A DNA stretch of 64,000 bases. Source: Planctomycetota bacterium. Its GTDB lineage: Bacteria > Planctomycetota > B15-G4 > SIAN01. The first letter of the stretch is position 1; each line of letters opens with the position of its first letter. The translations under genes were made by a program, and so were the position numbers. The notes under the pieces were generated by a model, which saw only the letters and a list, made by a program, of their open reading frames with translations, ran no database searches and was not told where the DNA came from. Location: NCBI GenBank assembly GCA_009691715.1, contig SIAN01000006.1, positions 62,001 through 126,000 on the forward strand, written 5' to 3'. Shown piece by piece: positions 52,193 to 61,304 of this stretch.

Positions 52193-55084
52193 ATGCAACA
52201 GAGCATCCTCACCCCCGCCCAACGTCGACTGCTGAAGATCATCGTCTGGGGCGGGCTGGCCATGCTGGCCAACGCGCTGTTCCTGCTGCTGTTCCGCGTG
52301 ACCGAGTCGACCGAGCGCTTCCGGCTGCCGCCCGACACGTTGCCGGCCTTCTATCAGTGGATGGTGCTCGGCCACACGCTGCTCGGCATCGCGCTGACGC
52401 CGTGCGCGCTGTGTTTCGCGTGCTGGCACCTCGGCCGCGCGTGGGCGCGACGGCACGGCATCGCGGTCGGCACCGGCGTGACGCTCATCGTCGCGATGCT
52501 CGCGCTGATGATCAGCGGCTTCTTCATCATGAGTGCGGCCAACAGCCGCGACAACCAACCGCAGTACTGGGCGCACATCGGCTTCGGCGTCGGACTGCCA
52601 GCCGTCTACATCGTCCACCGAGTGACGTCCGTCGTGAGGCCGACGTGGCGTGCGATCGGGCGCGCGCTCGCCGGGACGGCGGTCGCCGCCGTGCTCGCGC
52701 TCGGCATTCACGTCGTGACGCTCCCGTCGCGCGACGACCGGGTCATCAACATCGACCGCGGCACGGTGATGGCCACGATCCCGCAGGATCACCTGCTCAA
52801 GACGGCGGCCAAGGACCCGTTCCAGCCATTCACGGCGTTCACCGAGGTGTCGAAGGAGAGCCGTTTCTTTCCGTCGCCCGCGACCACGGCGACCGGCGAG
52901 TGGATGTCCTCCGCGGTCGTGACGCGCGACGAACTGCCCGACGCGACGCAGTTGAAGGACGAGGTCGCGAAGTACGGTTTTGTGCAGGACATCCAGATCG
53001 GCGCAGTGACCTGCAACCGCTGCCACCAGGACATCGTCCTGCAGTGGAGCAAGTCGGCCCACCGCTTCAGCTCGATGAACAACCCGTTCTACCGGACGGC
53101 GTTCCTCGCGATGCGCGAGCGGTCCGACATCGGCAAGCAGCCGTCGCAGTGGTGTTCGGGCTGCCATGAACCGGCGCTGATGCTGGCGGGCGAGATCGGC
53201 AAGGACTTCGATCCCGACGGGCCGAACGCGCAGGCGGGCCTCACCTGCCTGTCGTGCCACGCGATCGACTCGCTGCACAATCGGACCGGCAACGGCGCCT
53301 ACAACATCCCCGACGACCGCGAGTCGCCCTACCTGTTCGACGAGTCGAGTTCAGGCGCGCTGCGCGAGATCGGCGACATCGTCATCAAGGCGAAGCCGAA
53401 CGTGCACAAGGAGCGACTGCTCAAGCCGTTCTTCAAGACCAGCGAGTACTGCGCGACCTGCCACAAGGTGGCGCTCGACGTGCCGGTCAACAAGTACCGC
53501 TGGTTCCGGGGACAGAACGAATACGACAACTGGCACGACAGCGGCGTGGCGCAGAACGCGGCGCGCACCTTCTACCGGCCACGCGATCCGGTCACGGGCG
53601 CGCCGGTGAAGAAGAACTGCCAAGACTGCCATATGCCGCACGAGGACGCACCGCTCGGCGACGTCTCGGCGAAGGACGGCAAGGTGCGATCGCACCGCTT
53701 CCTCGCGGTGAACACGGCGCTACCCGCGCTGCGCGGCGATACCGACACGATCCGGCGGATCGAGGAGTTCCTGCAGGACGAGAAGATGCGCGTGGATGTG
53801 TTCGCGCTGCGCCGGATCGATGCCGCCGGCAACGAGACGGAGGTCATCACCGCGCTCGACCGCACGCAGCCACTGCTCATCCCGGGCGAACGGATCGAGG
53901 TGCACGTCGTCGTCCGCAACAAAGGCGTCGGCCACACCTTCCCGGGCGGCACCAACGACAGCAACGAGGGCTTCCTCGAATTCCTCGTCGACCAGGAGGG
54001 CGTCGGCAACCTGCTGCACAGCGGCGCGATCGGGAAGGACCTGCAACTCGACCCGGCGGCGCACCGCTACGGAGCGGTTGTTGTTGCGCACGACGGCACC
54101 GAGGCGACGCAGCGCAATCCGCAGGACTTCCATCAGACGCTCTACGCCAACGTGATCGGCCCCTCGACGTCCGACGTCGTGCGCTACCAGTTCGTGGTTC
54201 CCCCCAGCGCGGCCGGCGGCACGCTCGATCTCACTGCAAATCTCAAGTGGCGGAAGTTCACCCAGGACTACACCGACTTCGTCTTCGCCAAGGACCCGGC
54301 CCGGAAGATCGCGCTGCCGATCACGCTGATCGAGTCGAGCCAGGTGAAGCTGCGCGTGGCGAAACAAGGCGAGACGGTGAACCCGACGACCCCACCGATC
54401 TACGCGTCGCCTGACCAGTGGATCAGGCCCAACGACTACGGCATCGCGATGATGCTGAAGGGCGACACGCGCCTCGCCGAAATCGCCTTCGCCGAGGTGC
54501 AGCGAGTCGCGCCGGCGCGGGTGGACGGCTGGCGCAACATGGCGCGCAACGCCCTGACCGACGGCAACATCCCGCGCGCGATCGAACTGCTGACCCGCTG
54601 CGAGGAGGTCGCGCCGAGTGATCGGCAGACGGCGTGGGTCTGGGGCAACGCTCTGCAGGAGGACGGCCGCTACGGGCAGGCGATCGAGGCGTGGAAAACC
54701 GTGCTCGACGAGTTCCCGGAGGACCGCGACACCTGGCGCCGGCTCGGCCGCACGCTCTATCTCGACCAGAAGTTCGAGGCGGCGCTCGAGGCCTACCGGA
54801 TGGTCCTCGCGATCGACCCTGAGGACCGCGAGGCGCACTACCATCGCATGCTCAACCTGCAGGCGCTCGGCCGGAAGGACGAGGCTGCCGAGGCGGCGAA
54901 GGCCTACGAGAAGTACCAGATCGACGAATCGGCGCAGGCGGTCACGAACGACTTCCGCCACCAGGACCCGCATTCGAACCTCGAGACGAATCCCGTGCAC
55001 GCCCACGAGCTGAGCCTGACTGGCGGCCCGCACGACGCCATCCCGGTCGACGATGAGCCGCGCAACTCCGCGGACCACCACTGA
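52193..55084 (+). CDS. Membrane-anchored pentahaem cytochrome c with C-terminal TPR domain
   Basis: 963 aa from ATG 52193. Four N-terminal membrane helices (for example RRLLKIIVWGGLAMLANALF and VTLIVAMLALMISGFFIMS) are followed by five CXXCH haem sites: CNRCH 274-278, CSGCH 321-325, CLSCH 352-356, CATCH 420-424 and CQDCH 476-480. A beta-sandwich region with ERIEVHVVVRNKGVGHTFPGG (53890-53952) follows, then TPR repeats from ~750 (LTDGNIPRAIELLTRCEEV, LYLDQKFEAALEAYRMVL). This layout is common in Planctomycetota next to CRTAC1-like genes, as here. It probably carries electrons between the membrane and a periplasmic partner. Confidence 0.88.
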   Translation: MQQSILTPAQRRLLKIIVWGGLAMLANALFLLLFRVTESTERFRLPPDTLPAFYQWMVLGHTLLGIALTPCALCFACWHLGRAWARRHGIAVGTGVTLIVAMLALMISGFFIMSAANSRDNQPQYWAHIGFGVGLPAVYIVHRVTSVVRPTWRAIGRALAGTAVAAVLALGIHVVTLPSRDDRVINIDRGTVMATIPQDHLLKTAAKDPFQPFTAFTEVSKESRFFPSPATTATGEWMSSAVVTRDELPDATQLKDEVAKYGFVQDIQIGAVTCNRCHQDIVLQWSKSAHRFSSMNNPFYRTAFLAMRERSDIGKQPSQWCSGCHEPALMLAGEIGKDFDPDGPNAQAGLTCLSCHAIDSLHNRTGNGAYNIPDDRESPYLFDESSSGALREIGDIVIKAKPNVHKERLLKPFFKTSEYCATCHKVALDVPVNKYRWFRGQNEYDNWHDSGVAQNAARTFYRPRDPVTGAPVKKNCQDCHMPHEDAPLGDVSAKDGKVRSHRFLAVNTALPALRGDTDTIRRIEEFLQDEKMRVDVFALRRIDAAGNETEVITALDRTQPLLIPGERIEVHVVVRNKGVGHTFPGGTNDSNEGFLEFLVDQEGVGNLLHSGAIGKDLQLDPAAHRYGAVVVAHDGTEATQRNPQDFHQTLYANVIGPSTSDVVRYQFVVPPSAAGGTLDLTANLKWRKFTQDYTDFVFAKDPARKIALPITLIESSQVKLRVAKQGETVNPTTPPIYASPDQWIRPNDYGIAMMLKGDTRLAEIAFAEVQRVAPARVDGWRNMARNALTDGNIPRAIELLTRCEEVAPSDRQTAWVWGNALQEDGRYGQAIEAWKTVLDEFPEDRDTWRRLGRTLYLDQKFEAALEAYRMVLAIDPEDREAHYHRMLNLQALGRKDEAAEAAKAYEKYQIDESAQAVTNDFRHQDPHSNLETNPVHAHELSLTGGPHDAIPVDDEPRNSADHH

Positions 55085-55136
55085 TCGTTTCGGCCACGCC
55101 GTCGCCCCGCACCCATCCCCTCCTCCGGAAACCGAC

Positions 55137-56975
55137 ATGGCCCGTTCCAGCTCGCGTCGTAATGGCTTCGCGTGCCGCACTCTCGCACCGACGACTGCGC
55201 TTGCGGTTGCCGCGGTCATCGCGGTTGCCGCGGTCGCCACGAGTTGCTCGGAGGAGAAGCCGCCTGAGGTGGTGAAACCGGTCGATTCGACGACCTACGT
55301 CCCGGCCGAGCCGTTCAAGCCGGTGGACGCGGACGCGAAGAAGGCGCCGGCCGTCAGCTTCAGCGACGCGACCGCCGCGTCGGGGATCGACTTCACCCAC
55401 GTGAATGGCGCGCGTGGCAAGAAGTACCTGCCGGAGACCATGGGGGCCGGCGTCGCGCTGCTCGACTACGACGGCGACGGCAAGCAGGATGTCTTCTTGG
55501 TGCAAGGTGCCGAGTGGCCCGACTACGCGAACGGCGCTACGTCGACCTGCAAGCTCTACCGGAACCGTGGCGCGCTCGAGTTCGAGGATGTGACCGAGCA
55601 GGCGGGCTGCGGCCTCGCGCTGATCGGCATGGGTGCGACCGCGGCCGACTACGACGGCGACGGCGACCCCGACCTGTTCGTCACGGCGCTCGGACCCAAC
55701 CACCTGCTGCGCAACGATGGCGGGAAGTTCACCGACGTGACCGCCGCCGCCGGCATCACCACGCCGACCTGGACCGACAAGGCCGGTCGCACCCATCTGG
55801 TCTGGTCGACCAGCGCCGCGTGGCTCGACTACGACTGCAACGGCGTGCTCGATCTGTTTGTCTGCGGCTACGTGCACTGGTCGATCGAGAACGACGTCTT
55901 CGACACGCTGAACGGGTCGGCGAAGGCCTACACGATCCCGACCAAGTACGACGCTGACAGCTGCCGGCTGTGGCGCGGCAACGGCGACGGGACCTTCGTC
56001 GATGTGACGACTGCCGCCGGGATCATGCGCGACGACAGCAAGGCGCTCGGGGTCGCGGTCATCGAGGTGAACGATGATGGGCGCCCCGACCTCGCCGTCA
56101 GCAACGACACCCAGCCGAACTACCTGTTCGTGAGCCAGCCCGACGGCGGATTCGCTGAGATCGCGGTCGTCGCCGGCATCGCCTACGACGAGTTCGGGCG
56201 CGCGCGTGCGGGCATGGGCATCGACGCAGCCGACCTCTGCAACGACGGCAAGCCGGTCATCTCGATCGGCAACTTTTCGCGCGAGCCGATCTCGATGTTC
56301 ACCCGGACGCAGGCTGGCGCGTCGCCGTTCTTCCTCGATCGCGCCGGCGCGTCGCGGGTCGCCACGCCGACCAACCTGATGCTCACCTTCGCCGTCGTCT
56401 TCTGCGACTACGACTTGGACGGCTGCCACGACATCCTGGTCTGCAACGGCCACATCGAGCCCGAGATCCAGACCGTGCAGAAGGACGTGAGCTACGAGGA
56501 GCCGACCCAGCTGTTCTGGAATCGCGGCGACGGCACCTTCGCCGATGTGAGCGCGAAGTCGGGCGAGGTCTTCACCCGCAAGGTGGTCGGTCGCGGCGCC
56601 GCCGTCGGCGACCTCGATGGCGACGGCGACCTCGACTTTGTGCTCACGCAGAACGGGCGCAAGGCCATCGTGATGCGCAACGATCAGGCGCTGCAGAACC
56701 ACTGGATCCGCGTCCGTCCGCAGGGCGCCGGCAAGAACCGCGACGCGCTCGGCGCGACCATCAGCGTGACGTCATCGGGCCGGACGCTGCGCCGCGATGT
56801 GCGCACCGGCTCGTCCTACTTGAGCCAGTGCCAGCTCGCGCCGACCTTCGGGCTCGGTGCGACCGCCGACGCCAAGGTCGCCGTCGAAGTCCGCTGGCCC
56901 TCCGGCAAGCGCGAGACCTTCCCCGACCTCGCCGTCGACGCCGACCACGTCGTCACCGAAGGCCAAGGCCGCTGA
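55137..56975 (+). CDS. Lipoprotein CRTAC1-type FG-GAP / ASPIC-UnbV protein
   Basis: 612 aa from ATG 55137 (MARSSSRRNG...). The hydrophobic signal ends AVAATSC-like (AAVATSC), suggesting lipidation. The body carries calcium-binding FG-GAP/VCBS repeats: DYDGDGKQDVFLV, DYDGDGDPDLFV, DYDCNGVLDLFV, DLDGDGDLDFVLT. The C-terminus has the ASPIC/UnbV signature around VEVRWPSGKRETFPD. Such proteins form a beta-propeller on the cell surface or in the periplasm; their role is unproven. It starts 52 bp after the multihaem-TPR gene, and the pair recurs in related genomes. Confidence 0.88.
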   Translation: MARSSSRRNGFACRTLAPTTALAVAAVIAVAAVATSCSEEKPPEVVKPVDSTTYVPAEPFKPVDADAKKAPAVSFSDATAASGIDFTHVNGARGKKYLPETMGAGVALLDYDGDGKQDVFLVQGAEWPDYANGATSTCKLYRNRGALEFEDVTEQAGCGLALIGMGATAADYDGDGDPDLFVTALGPNHLLRNDGGKFTDVTAAAGITTPTWTDKAGRTHLVWSTSAAWLDYDCNGVLDLFVCGYVHWSIENDVFDTLNGSAKAYTIPTKYDADSCRLWRGNGDGTFVDVTTAAGIMRDDSKALGVAVIEVNDDGRPDLAVSNDTQPNYLFVSQPDGGFAEIAVVAGIAYDEFGRARAGMGIDAADLCNDGKPVISIGNFSREPISMFTRTQAGASPFFLDRAGASRVATPTNLMLTFAVVFCDYDLDGCHDILVCNGHIEPEIQTVQKDVSYEEPTQLFWNRGDGTFADVSAKSGEVFTRKVVGRGAAVGDLDGDGDLDFVLTQNGRKAIVMRNDQALQNHWIRVRPQGAGKNRDALGATISVTSSGRTLRRDVRTGSSYLSQCQLAPTFGLGATADAKVAVEVRWPSGKRETFPDLAVDADHVVTEGQGR

Positions 56976-56989
56976 CCTCCGGAGGCGCC

Positions 56990-57190
56990 CTAGCCCGTTC
57001 GATTCATGATCCCCGTTGCGAGGCGACGGGATGTCGGTTCAGGACGAGAAGGGAAGGCGCGGTTCCGACGACGCGGGTGGAACGGCCCTTCGGGCAGGCA
57101 AACCCGCTGAGGAAGGAACGCGCGTTTTCGACGAAGTCCTAGATCGACCGACCGAGCCGCAGCAGGGGTTTCATGAATCGAACGGGCCAG
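56990..57190 (+). ncRNA. Structured RNA-like element B, tandem with element E
   Basis: 201 nt closed by a ~20-bp stem: CTAGCCCGTTCGATTCATGA (56990-57009) and TCATGAATCGAACGGGC plus CAG (57171-57190). The body aligns with element A over most of its length (CGAGGCGACGGGATGTCGGT, CCGCTGAGGAAGGAACGCG). AGGAC/GTCCT (57041-57045 with 57136-57140) and GCGGGT/ACCCGC (57073-57078 with 57102-57107) keep A's helices with different bases. Between A and B the outer stem changes GGTG/CATCC to TTCG/CGAA, a compensatory change. The motif strand is plus, toward the HDOD gene. Confidence 0.65.
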
Positions 57191-57351
57191 CAGCCCGTTG
57201 GAGAACTCTCCGTGTCGCCCGGCGGCGTCTTTCAAGCCGTGATTTCGTCGGGCTTCTCGACAACTCTCCGGGGAGGCGGCTTCGAACCTCCTCCTCGTCC
57301 CGACTCGAAATCCACTCGCCGGACTCGCGGCGACTTCTCCAACGGACTGCT
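57189..57351 (-). ncRNA. Structured RNA-like element E, abutting B (weaker family member)
   Basis: 163 nt with terminal arms AGCAGCCCGTTGGAGAA (57189-57205) and TTCTCCAACGGACTGCT (57335-57351), 16 of 17 paired; the odd pair is G-U in minus-strand RNA. On the minus strand the core reads GACGA, GGAGG...CCTCC hairpin, CCGGAGAG, then GTTGTCGAGAAG, similar in order to the A-D core but not matching it exactly. It shares its first two bases with the end of element B. It ends 66 nt before the HDOD start. Confidence 0.5.
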
Positions 57352-57417
57352 AGGGGTCTCGACCGATCCAAGTCGAACGCGCTTTCCAGCCGACAAGAGG
57401 TCGGGAGACCGTTCGGA

Positions 57418-58296
57418 ATGGTCGACGGCGTGAAGACGAGTGCTTGCAGCGGAAGCGTCGCGGAGACTGTCGAGCGCTTCCGCAGCCACTTTCTCTCAAG
57501 GATCCGCGGCGCCAAGTTCGAGCTTCCGCTGCTGCCCGAGGCGGCCAATCGCGTCATGCAGGTGGCCGGCGACGAGAACGCCGACGCACGCAAGCTCGCC
57601 GAGGTCATCCGCAGCGACGCCTCGCTCGCGGGGCACGTGCTGCGAATCGCCAACTCCGCCATCTACGCTCCGACTACTCCGATCGTCTCGCTGCAGCAGG
57701 CGATCAGCCGGCTCGGCATGAATAAGATCCGCGAGATCGCACTCGTGATCGCGACCCAGACCAAGGTCTTCAAGGTCGCGGGTTACGACGCGCAGGTCCG
57801 CGCGATCTTCAAACACTCGATCGCGGCAGCCGCCTACTCGCAGGAGATCGCGCGTCTGCGGCGCTGGAACGTCGAGGACGCCTTCCTGACCGGACTGTTG
57901 CACGACACGGGCAAGCCGGTCCTCCTGCAACTGCTCGTCGAAGTTCAGAAGGAGCTGAAGCTCGGCGTCGAGGTCGGCATCGTTGACGACCTTCTCGAGC
58001 AGATGCACGCCGGCGTCGGCTCGCGTCTGGTCGAAAGCTGGAAGCTGCCCGAGCGCCTGGCCGAGACGATCGCCTACCACCATCGCCCGCACGAGGCGCC
58101 GACCACGACGCAGGCGGCGATGACGCTCAACCTCGCCGACGAGCTCGCGCACTTGGCCGTCGGCCCGCGCGAGGTCACGGAGGAATCGCTGCGCACCCAC
58201 CCGATGCTCGAACCGCTCAACGTCTACCGCGACGAGCTCGATGGACTCCTGAAGCACAAGGAGATGGTGAAGTCGATGGCGGAGGCCGTTCTGTGA
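57418..58296 (+). CDS. HDOD domain protein
   Basis: 292 aa from ATG 57418 (a GTG at 57430 is an alternative). The HDOD fold covers ~25-235: LPLLPEAANRVMQVAGDENADARKLAEVI, SLAGHVLRIANSAIYAP, ISLQQAISRLGMNKIREIAL (57688-57747 region) and LLHDTGKPVLLQLL with the HD pair retained. HDOD proteins are signalling outputs in bacteria, often tied to c-di-GMP and motility control. Its stop overlaps the start of sthA (GTGA), so the two are co-translated. Elements B and E fill the leader region. Confidence 0.85.
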   Translation: MVDGVKTSACSGSVAETVERFRSHFLSRIRGAKFELPLLPEAANRVMQVAGDENADARKLAEVIRSDASLAGHVLRIANSAIYAPTTPIVSLQQAISRLGMNKIREIALVIATQTKVFKVAGYDAQVRAIFKHSIAAAAYSQEIARLRRWNVEDAFLTGLLHDTGKPVLLQLLVEVQKELKLGVEVGIVDDLLEQMHAGVGSRLVESWKLPERLAETIAYHHRPHEAPTTTQAAMTLNLADELAHLAVGPREVTEESLRTHPMLEPLNVYRDELDGLLKHKEMVKSMAEAVL

Positions 58297-59801
58297 GCGA
58301 CACGTACAAGGGCTCCGAACGCCGCAACCGCGAGATCGAGCGCTTCGAGATCATCGTCATCGGCAGCGGCCCGGCCGGCCACAAGGCGACCATCCAGGCC
58401 GCGAAGGCCGGCAAGCGCGTCCTGCTGATCGAGCGCGAGACCGACGTCGGCGGCGCGTGCGTCCACCGCGGCACCATCCCGAGCAAGACGTTGCGCGAGA
58501 CGGCGCTGGCGTTCACCGCGTTCGACGCGAAGACCAGCGGAATGTTCCCCGTCGCGCTGCGCGAGGACCTCGAGGTCGCCAGCCTCATGACCCGCATGGA
58601 AGATGTCATCCGGGCGCACGAACGCTTCATGAGCGAACAGCTTCGCCGCAACGGCGCGCGCAAGATCCATGGCCGCGCTCGCTTCCTCGACGCACGCACG
58701 GTCGAGATCGAGACGGTGCAGGGCGAACGGCGGCGCGCTTCCGGCGACGTCATCGTGATCGCCACCGGTTCGCGCCCGCGCACCCCTGCCGACGTCCCGG
58801 TCGACCACGACAAGATCCTCGACAGCGATTCGCTGCTGTCGATGACCTGGCTGCCGCGCTCTCTGGTGGTGCTCGGCGCCGGCGTCATCGCCTGCGAATA
58901 CGCGACGATCTTCGCGGCGCTCGGCACCAAGGTCACGATGGTCGACAAGGGCCCGCGCCCGCTCGGCTTCCTCGACAGCGAGATCGTCGACCTGTTCGTC
59001 ACGGCCTTCACGCGCGCCGGTGGCATCTACCTCGGCGGCCGCAAGCACGCGAAGGTCGCGTGGGACGGCGTCGAGCACGTGGTCACAACGCTCGACGACG
59101 GCACCGAACTGCGCAGCGACCGGCTGCTCTGCTGTCTCGGCCGCGTCGCCAACGTCGATGGCCTCGACCTCGCTGCCGCCGGCCTCGCCGTCAACGACCG
59201 CGGCGTGATCCCGGTCGACGCCAACTGCCGCACCAGCGTCCCGCACATCTACGCCGTCGGCGACGTGATCGGCCCGCCGTCGCTCGCCTCCTCGTCGATG
59301 GAACAGGGGCGGCGCGCCGTCTGCGACGCGCTCGGCATCGAGCTCAGCCACGGCTCGGAGACCATCCCAGCCGGGATCTACACGATCCCCGAGATGTCGC
59401 AGGTCGGGCTCACCGATCTCGAGACGATCAAGAAGTACGGCGGCTGCCTGGTCGGGCGCGCCCGATTCGAGGAGCTCGCGCGCGGCCAGATCAGCGCAAT
59501 CCAGGACGGGCTCTTGAAGCTGGTCGCCGACCCGGGCGGCAAGCACGTGCTCGGCATCCAGATCGTCGGCGAAGGCGCGTGCGAACTGATCCATGTCGGC
59601 CAGATGGCGCTGATCAACGACTTCGGCGTCGACGGCTTCGTCGACAACATCTTCAACTTCCCGACGCTGGCCGAGGCCTACCGCGTCGCCGCACTCGACA
59701 TCGTGAAGCAGCGCAACAAGCTGTTTCCGGTCGCTGACGCAACGCCCGCCGTCGGAACGCCCGCCGTCGCGGTCGAACCCGCGCCGCACAAGCCGAGCTG
59801 A
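58293..59801 (+). CDS. sthA: Soluble pyridine nucleotide transhydrogenase (Si-specific)
   Basis: 502 aa from GTG 58293, overlapping the HDOD stop. It has an FAD-binding GSGPAGHKATIQAAKAGKRV, and VGGACVHRGTIPSKTLRE, where the usual disulphide Cys pair is reduced to one Cys (Thr in place of the second). This is the hallmark of SthA against lipoamide dehydrogenase. The second Rossmann motif is LGAGVIACEYATIFAALG, followed by IYAVGDVIGPPSLASSSMEQGR and the dimerisation domain. It interconverts NADPH and NADH in the cytoplasm. The ~25-residue Pro/Ala tail is unusual. Confidence 0.9.
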   Translation: MSDTYKGSERRNREIERFEIIVIGSGPAGHKATIQAAKAGKRVLLIERETDVGGACVHRGTIPSKTLRETALAFTAFDAKTSGMFPVALREDLEVASLMTRMEDVIRAHERFMSEQLRRNGARKIHGRARFLDARTVEIETVQGERRRASGDVIVIATGSRPRTPADVPVDHDKILDSDSLLSMTWLPRSLVVLGAGVIACEYATIFAALGTKVTMVDKGPRPLGFLDSEIVDLFVTAFTRAGGIYLGGRKHAKVAWDGVEHVVTTLDDGTELRSDRLLCCLGRVANVDGLDLAAAGLAVNDRGVIPVDANCRTSVPHIYAVGDVIGPPSLASSSMEQGRRAVCDALGIELSHGSETIPAGIYTIPEMSQVGLTDLETIKKYGGCLVGRARFEELARGQISAIQDGLLKLVADPGGKHVLGIQIVGEGACELIHVGQMALINDFGVDGFVDNIFNFPTLAEAYRVAALDIVKQRNKLFPVADATPAVGTPAVAVEPAPHKPS

Positions 59802-59874
59802 TCGCAGCGACGGCCGGCCCGGCGCCCCCCCACCGCGGCCGTCGCTCGCGGTCCAGCCTGGCTGCAAATCGCCG

Positions 59875-61230
59875 CTACTCGACGACCTTCATCTGCAGCT
59901 TCTGCCGCTTGCCATCCCGCAGCACTTCGACGTCGACCTTGCTGCCCGTCTTCTGCGTGAACCGGAACCACGCCTGGAAGTGGTCTTCGCCGCTGAAGTC
60001 GTTCTTGCCTGCGACCGCGGTCACGATGTCGCCCTGCCGGAGCCCCGCCGCCTGCGCACTCTTGCCGGCCGCCGGCTTGTCGCCCCAGGTGACGAGGTAG
60101 CCGACGCGCATCGCCCACGCTTCGCGCGGCAACCCGAGCTTCCGTTTCTCTTCCGCGTCGAGTGGCTTGCCGCCGAAACCAGGTCCCGGCTCGAGGCTCC
60201 ACTTGAACGCTCGCCACGCGTACTCGCGCGCGTCGCACGCCTTCCAGCCATCGGGGAGCGCGAGTGTCACCGTCTGCGTGCCGTCGCTGTCGCGTAGGGC
60301 GAGTTCGAGCTCGACCTGCAGTTCGAGCTTGGTGGCGCCCGCCGGAAGTGGGTGCAGCACCGCCTGCAAGTCGGCGCGCGTGGCGATCGGCCGACCGCCC
60401 GCCCGCAAGATCGACTGACCCGGCCGCACGCCGGCGCGCGCCGCCGGCCCGCCCGCTTCGACCCATGCGATCTTCTGCTGATCATCGCACTCGACTTCGA
60501 GACCGAGGCGCGCGAGGTCAGGCCAGTTCCACTTCTGCTCGGGTCGCCACCGCTTGGCGTCGACCGCGTCCTTGAACTCGAATTCGTTGATCATGTGGCA
60601 GTGGACGCAGTCCATCCGCTCGCGCGCGTCACGCTTGGCGAAGCTCTTCGACTGGGCAATGGTGCGCCGAGGTGAAGCCGGCGCCGGCCCGCGCGTCGCG
60701 TCATCGGCCGCAAAGCTCTTCTGCGACGCCTCGAGGAAGCGCTCGAACGACGTGAGCGAGAGGAACGACTCGGCGTCCTTCGCGTCACGCCCGCCGTAGC
60801 GGTGCAGCACGCGCCCCGCCGCATCCGCGGTGAGCGCCGCAAAAGTGAGATCGAAGTCGAAGCGGTAGCGCGCGAGGTCGAGCGTCCGCAGATCGGTCAC
60901 GCGCACGCAGACGAACGCCTTGGCGAGCTCGGCGATCCGCGGGGTGGCGACGGCCAACTGGCCGTCGAAGCTGCTGCAATCCACTCACCGTTCGCAGCGG
61001 AAGACCAGCAGCAGCGGCCGGTGCAGCTTCGCCGCGAGCGCCTCGCCCTCCGCGAGATCGTGCAGCCACTCAACTGGGTCGACGGCAGCGGCGGCGGCGG
61101 CGGCGGCGGCGGCGTTGTCGCGGGGAGCGGCCGTCCCCGCACCGCCCGCCTCGGGCGCGAGCACGGCTCCTAACAGCCCGGACCCTGCGCCGGCGGCCAG
61201 CAGCGCCGCGACTCCGATGCGAATCGTCAT
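59875..61230 (-). CDS. Trx7/PDZ-domain selenoprotein with a CxxU redox motif
   Basis: 451 aa if the TGA at 60985-60987 is read as selenocysteine (Sec82). ATG 61230 has AGGAG upstream and starts a signal peptide (MTIRIGVAALLAAGAGSGLLG). The thioredoxin-fold part reads PLLLVFRCER-U-VDCSSFDGQ, giving C79-x-x-U82, with C85 close by. A haem-binding-like CVHCH follows near residue 205 (RMDCVHCHMINEFE). Two PDZ-like regions come after it: GPAARAGVRPGQSILRAGG, and AAGLRQGDIVTAVAGKNDFSG at the end. This matches the Trx7/PDZ (seleno)protein family of Planctomycetota and relatives. The frame is continuous on both sides of the TGA, and a perfect 7-bp hairpin in bSECIS position follows it. Predicted periplasmic oxidoreductase. 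Confidence 0.88.
60949..60987 (-). promoter_or_regulatory. UGA (Sec) codon and candidate bSECIS hairpin of the Trx7/PDZ gene
   Basis: The TGA is at 60987-60985 on the minus strand. GACGGCC pairs perfectly with GGCCGTC (60949-60966) around an AGTT loop that starts 26 nt after the TGA and has G as its second base. This meets the bacterial SECIS rules for loop distance and the conserved G. Confidence 0.75.
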
Positions 61231-61304
61231 GCCTCGACTCCTCGCGCCTCTGGCGATCGCGCCGCGACTCTATCGTTGTGCCCCCTCGCCCTTTGGAGAT
61301 CGGC

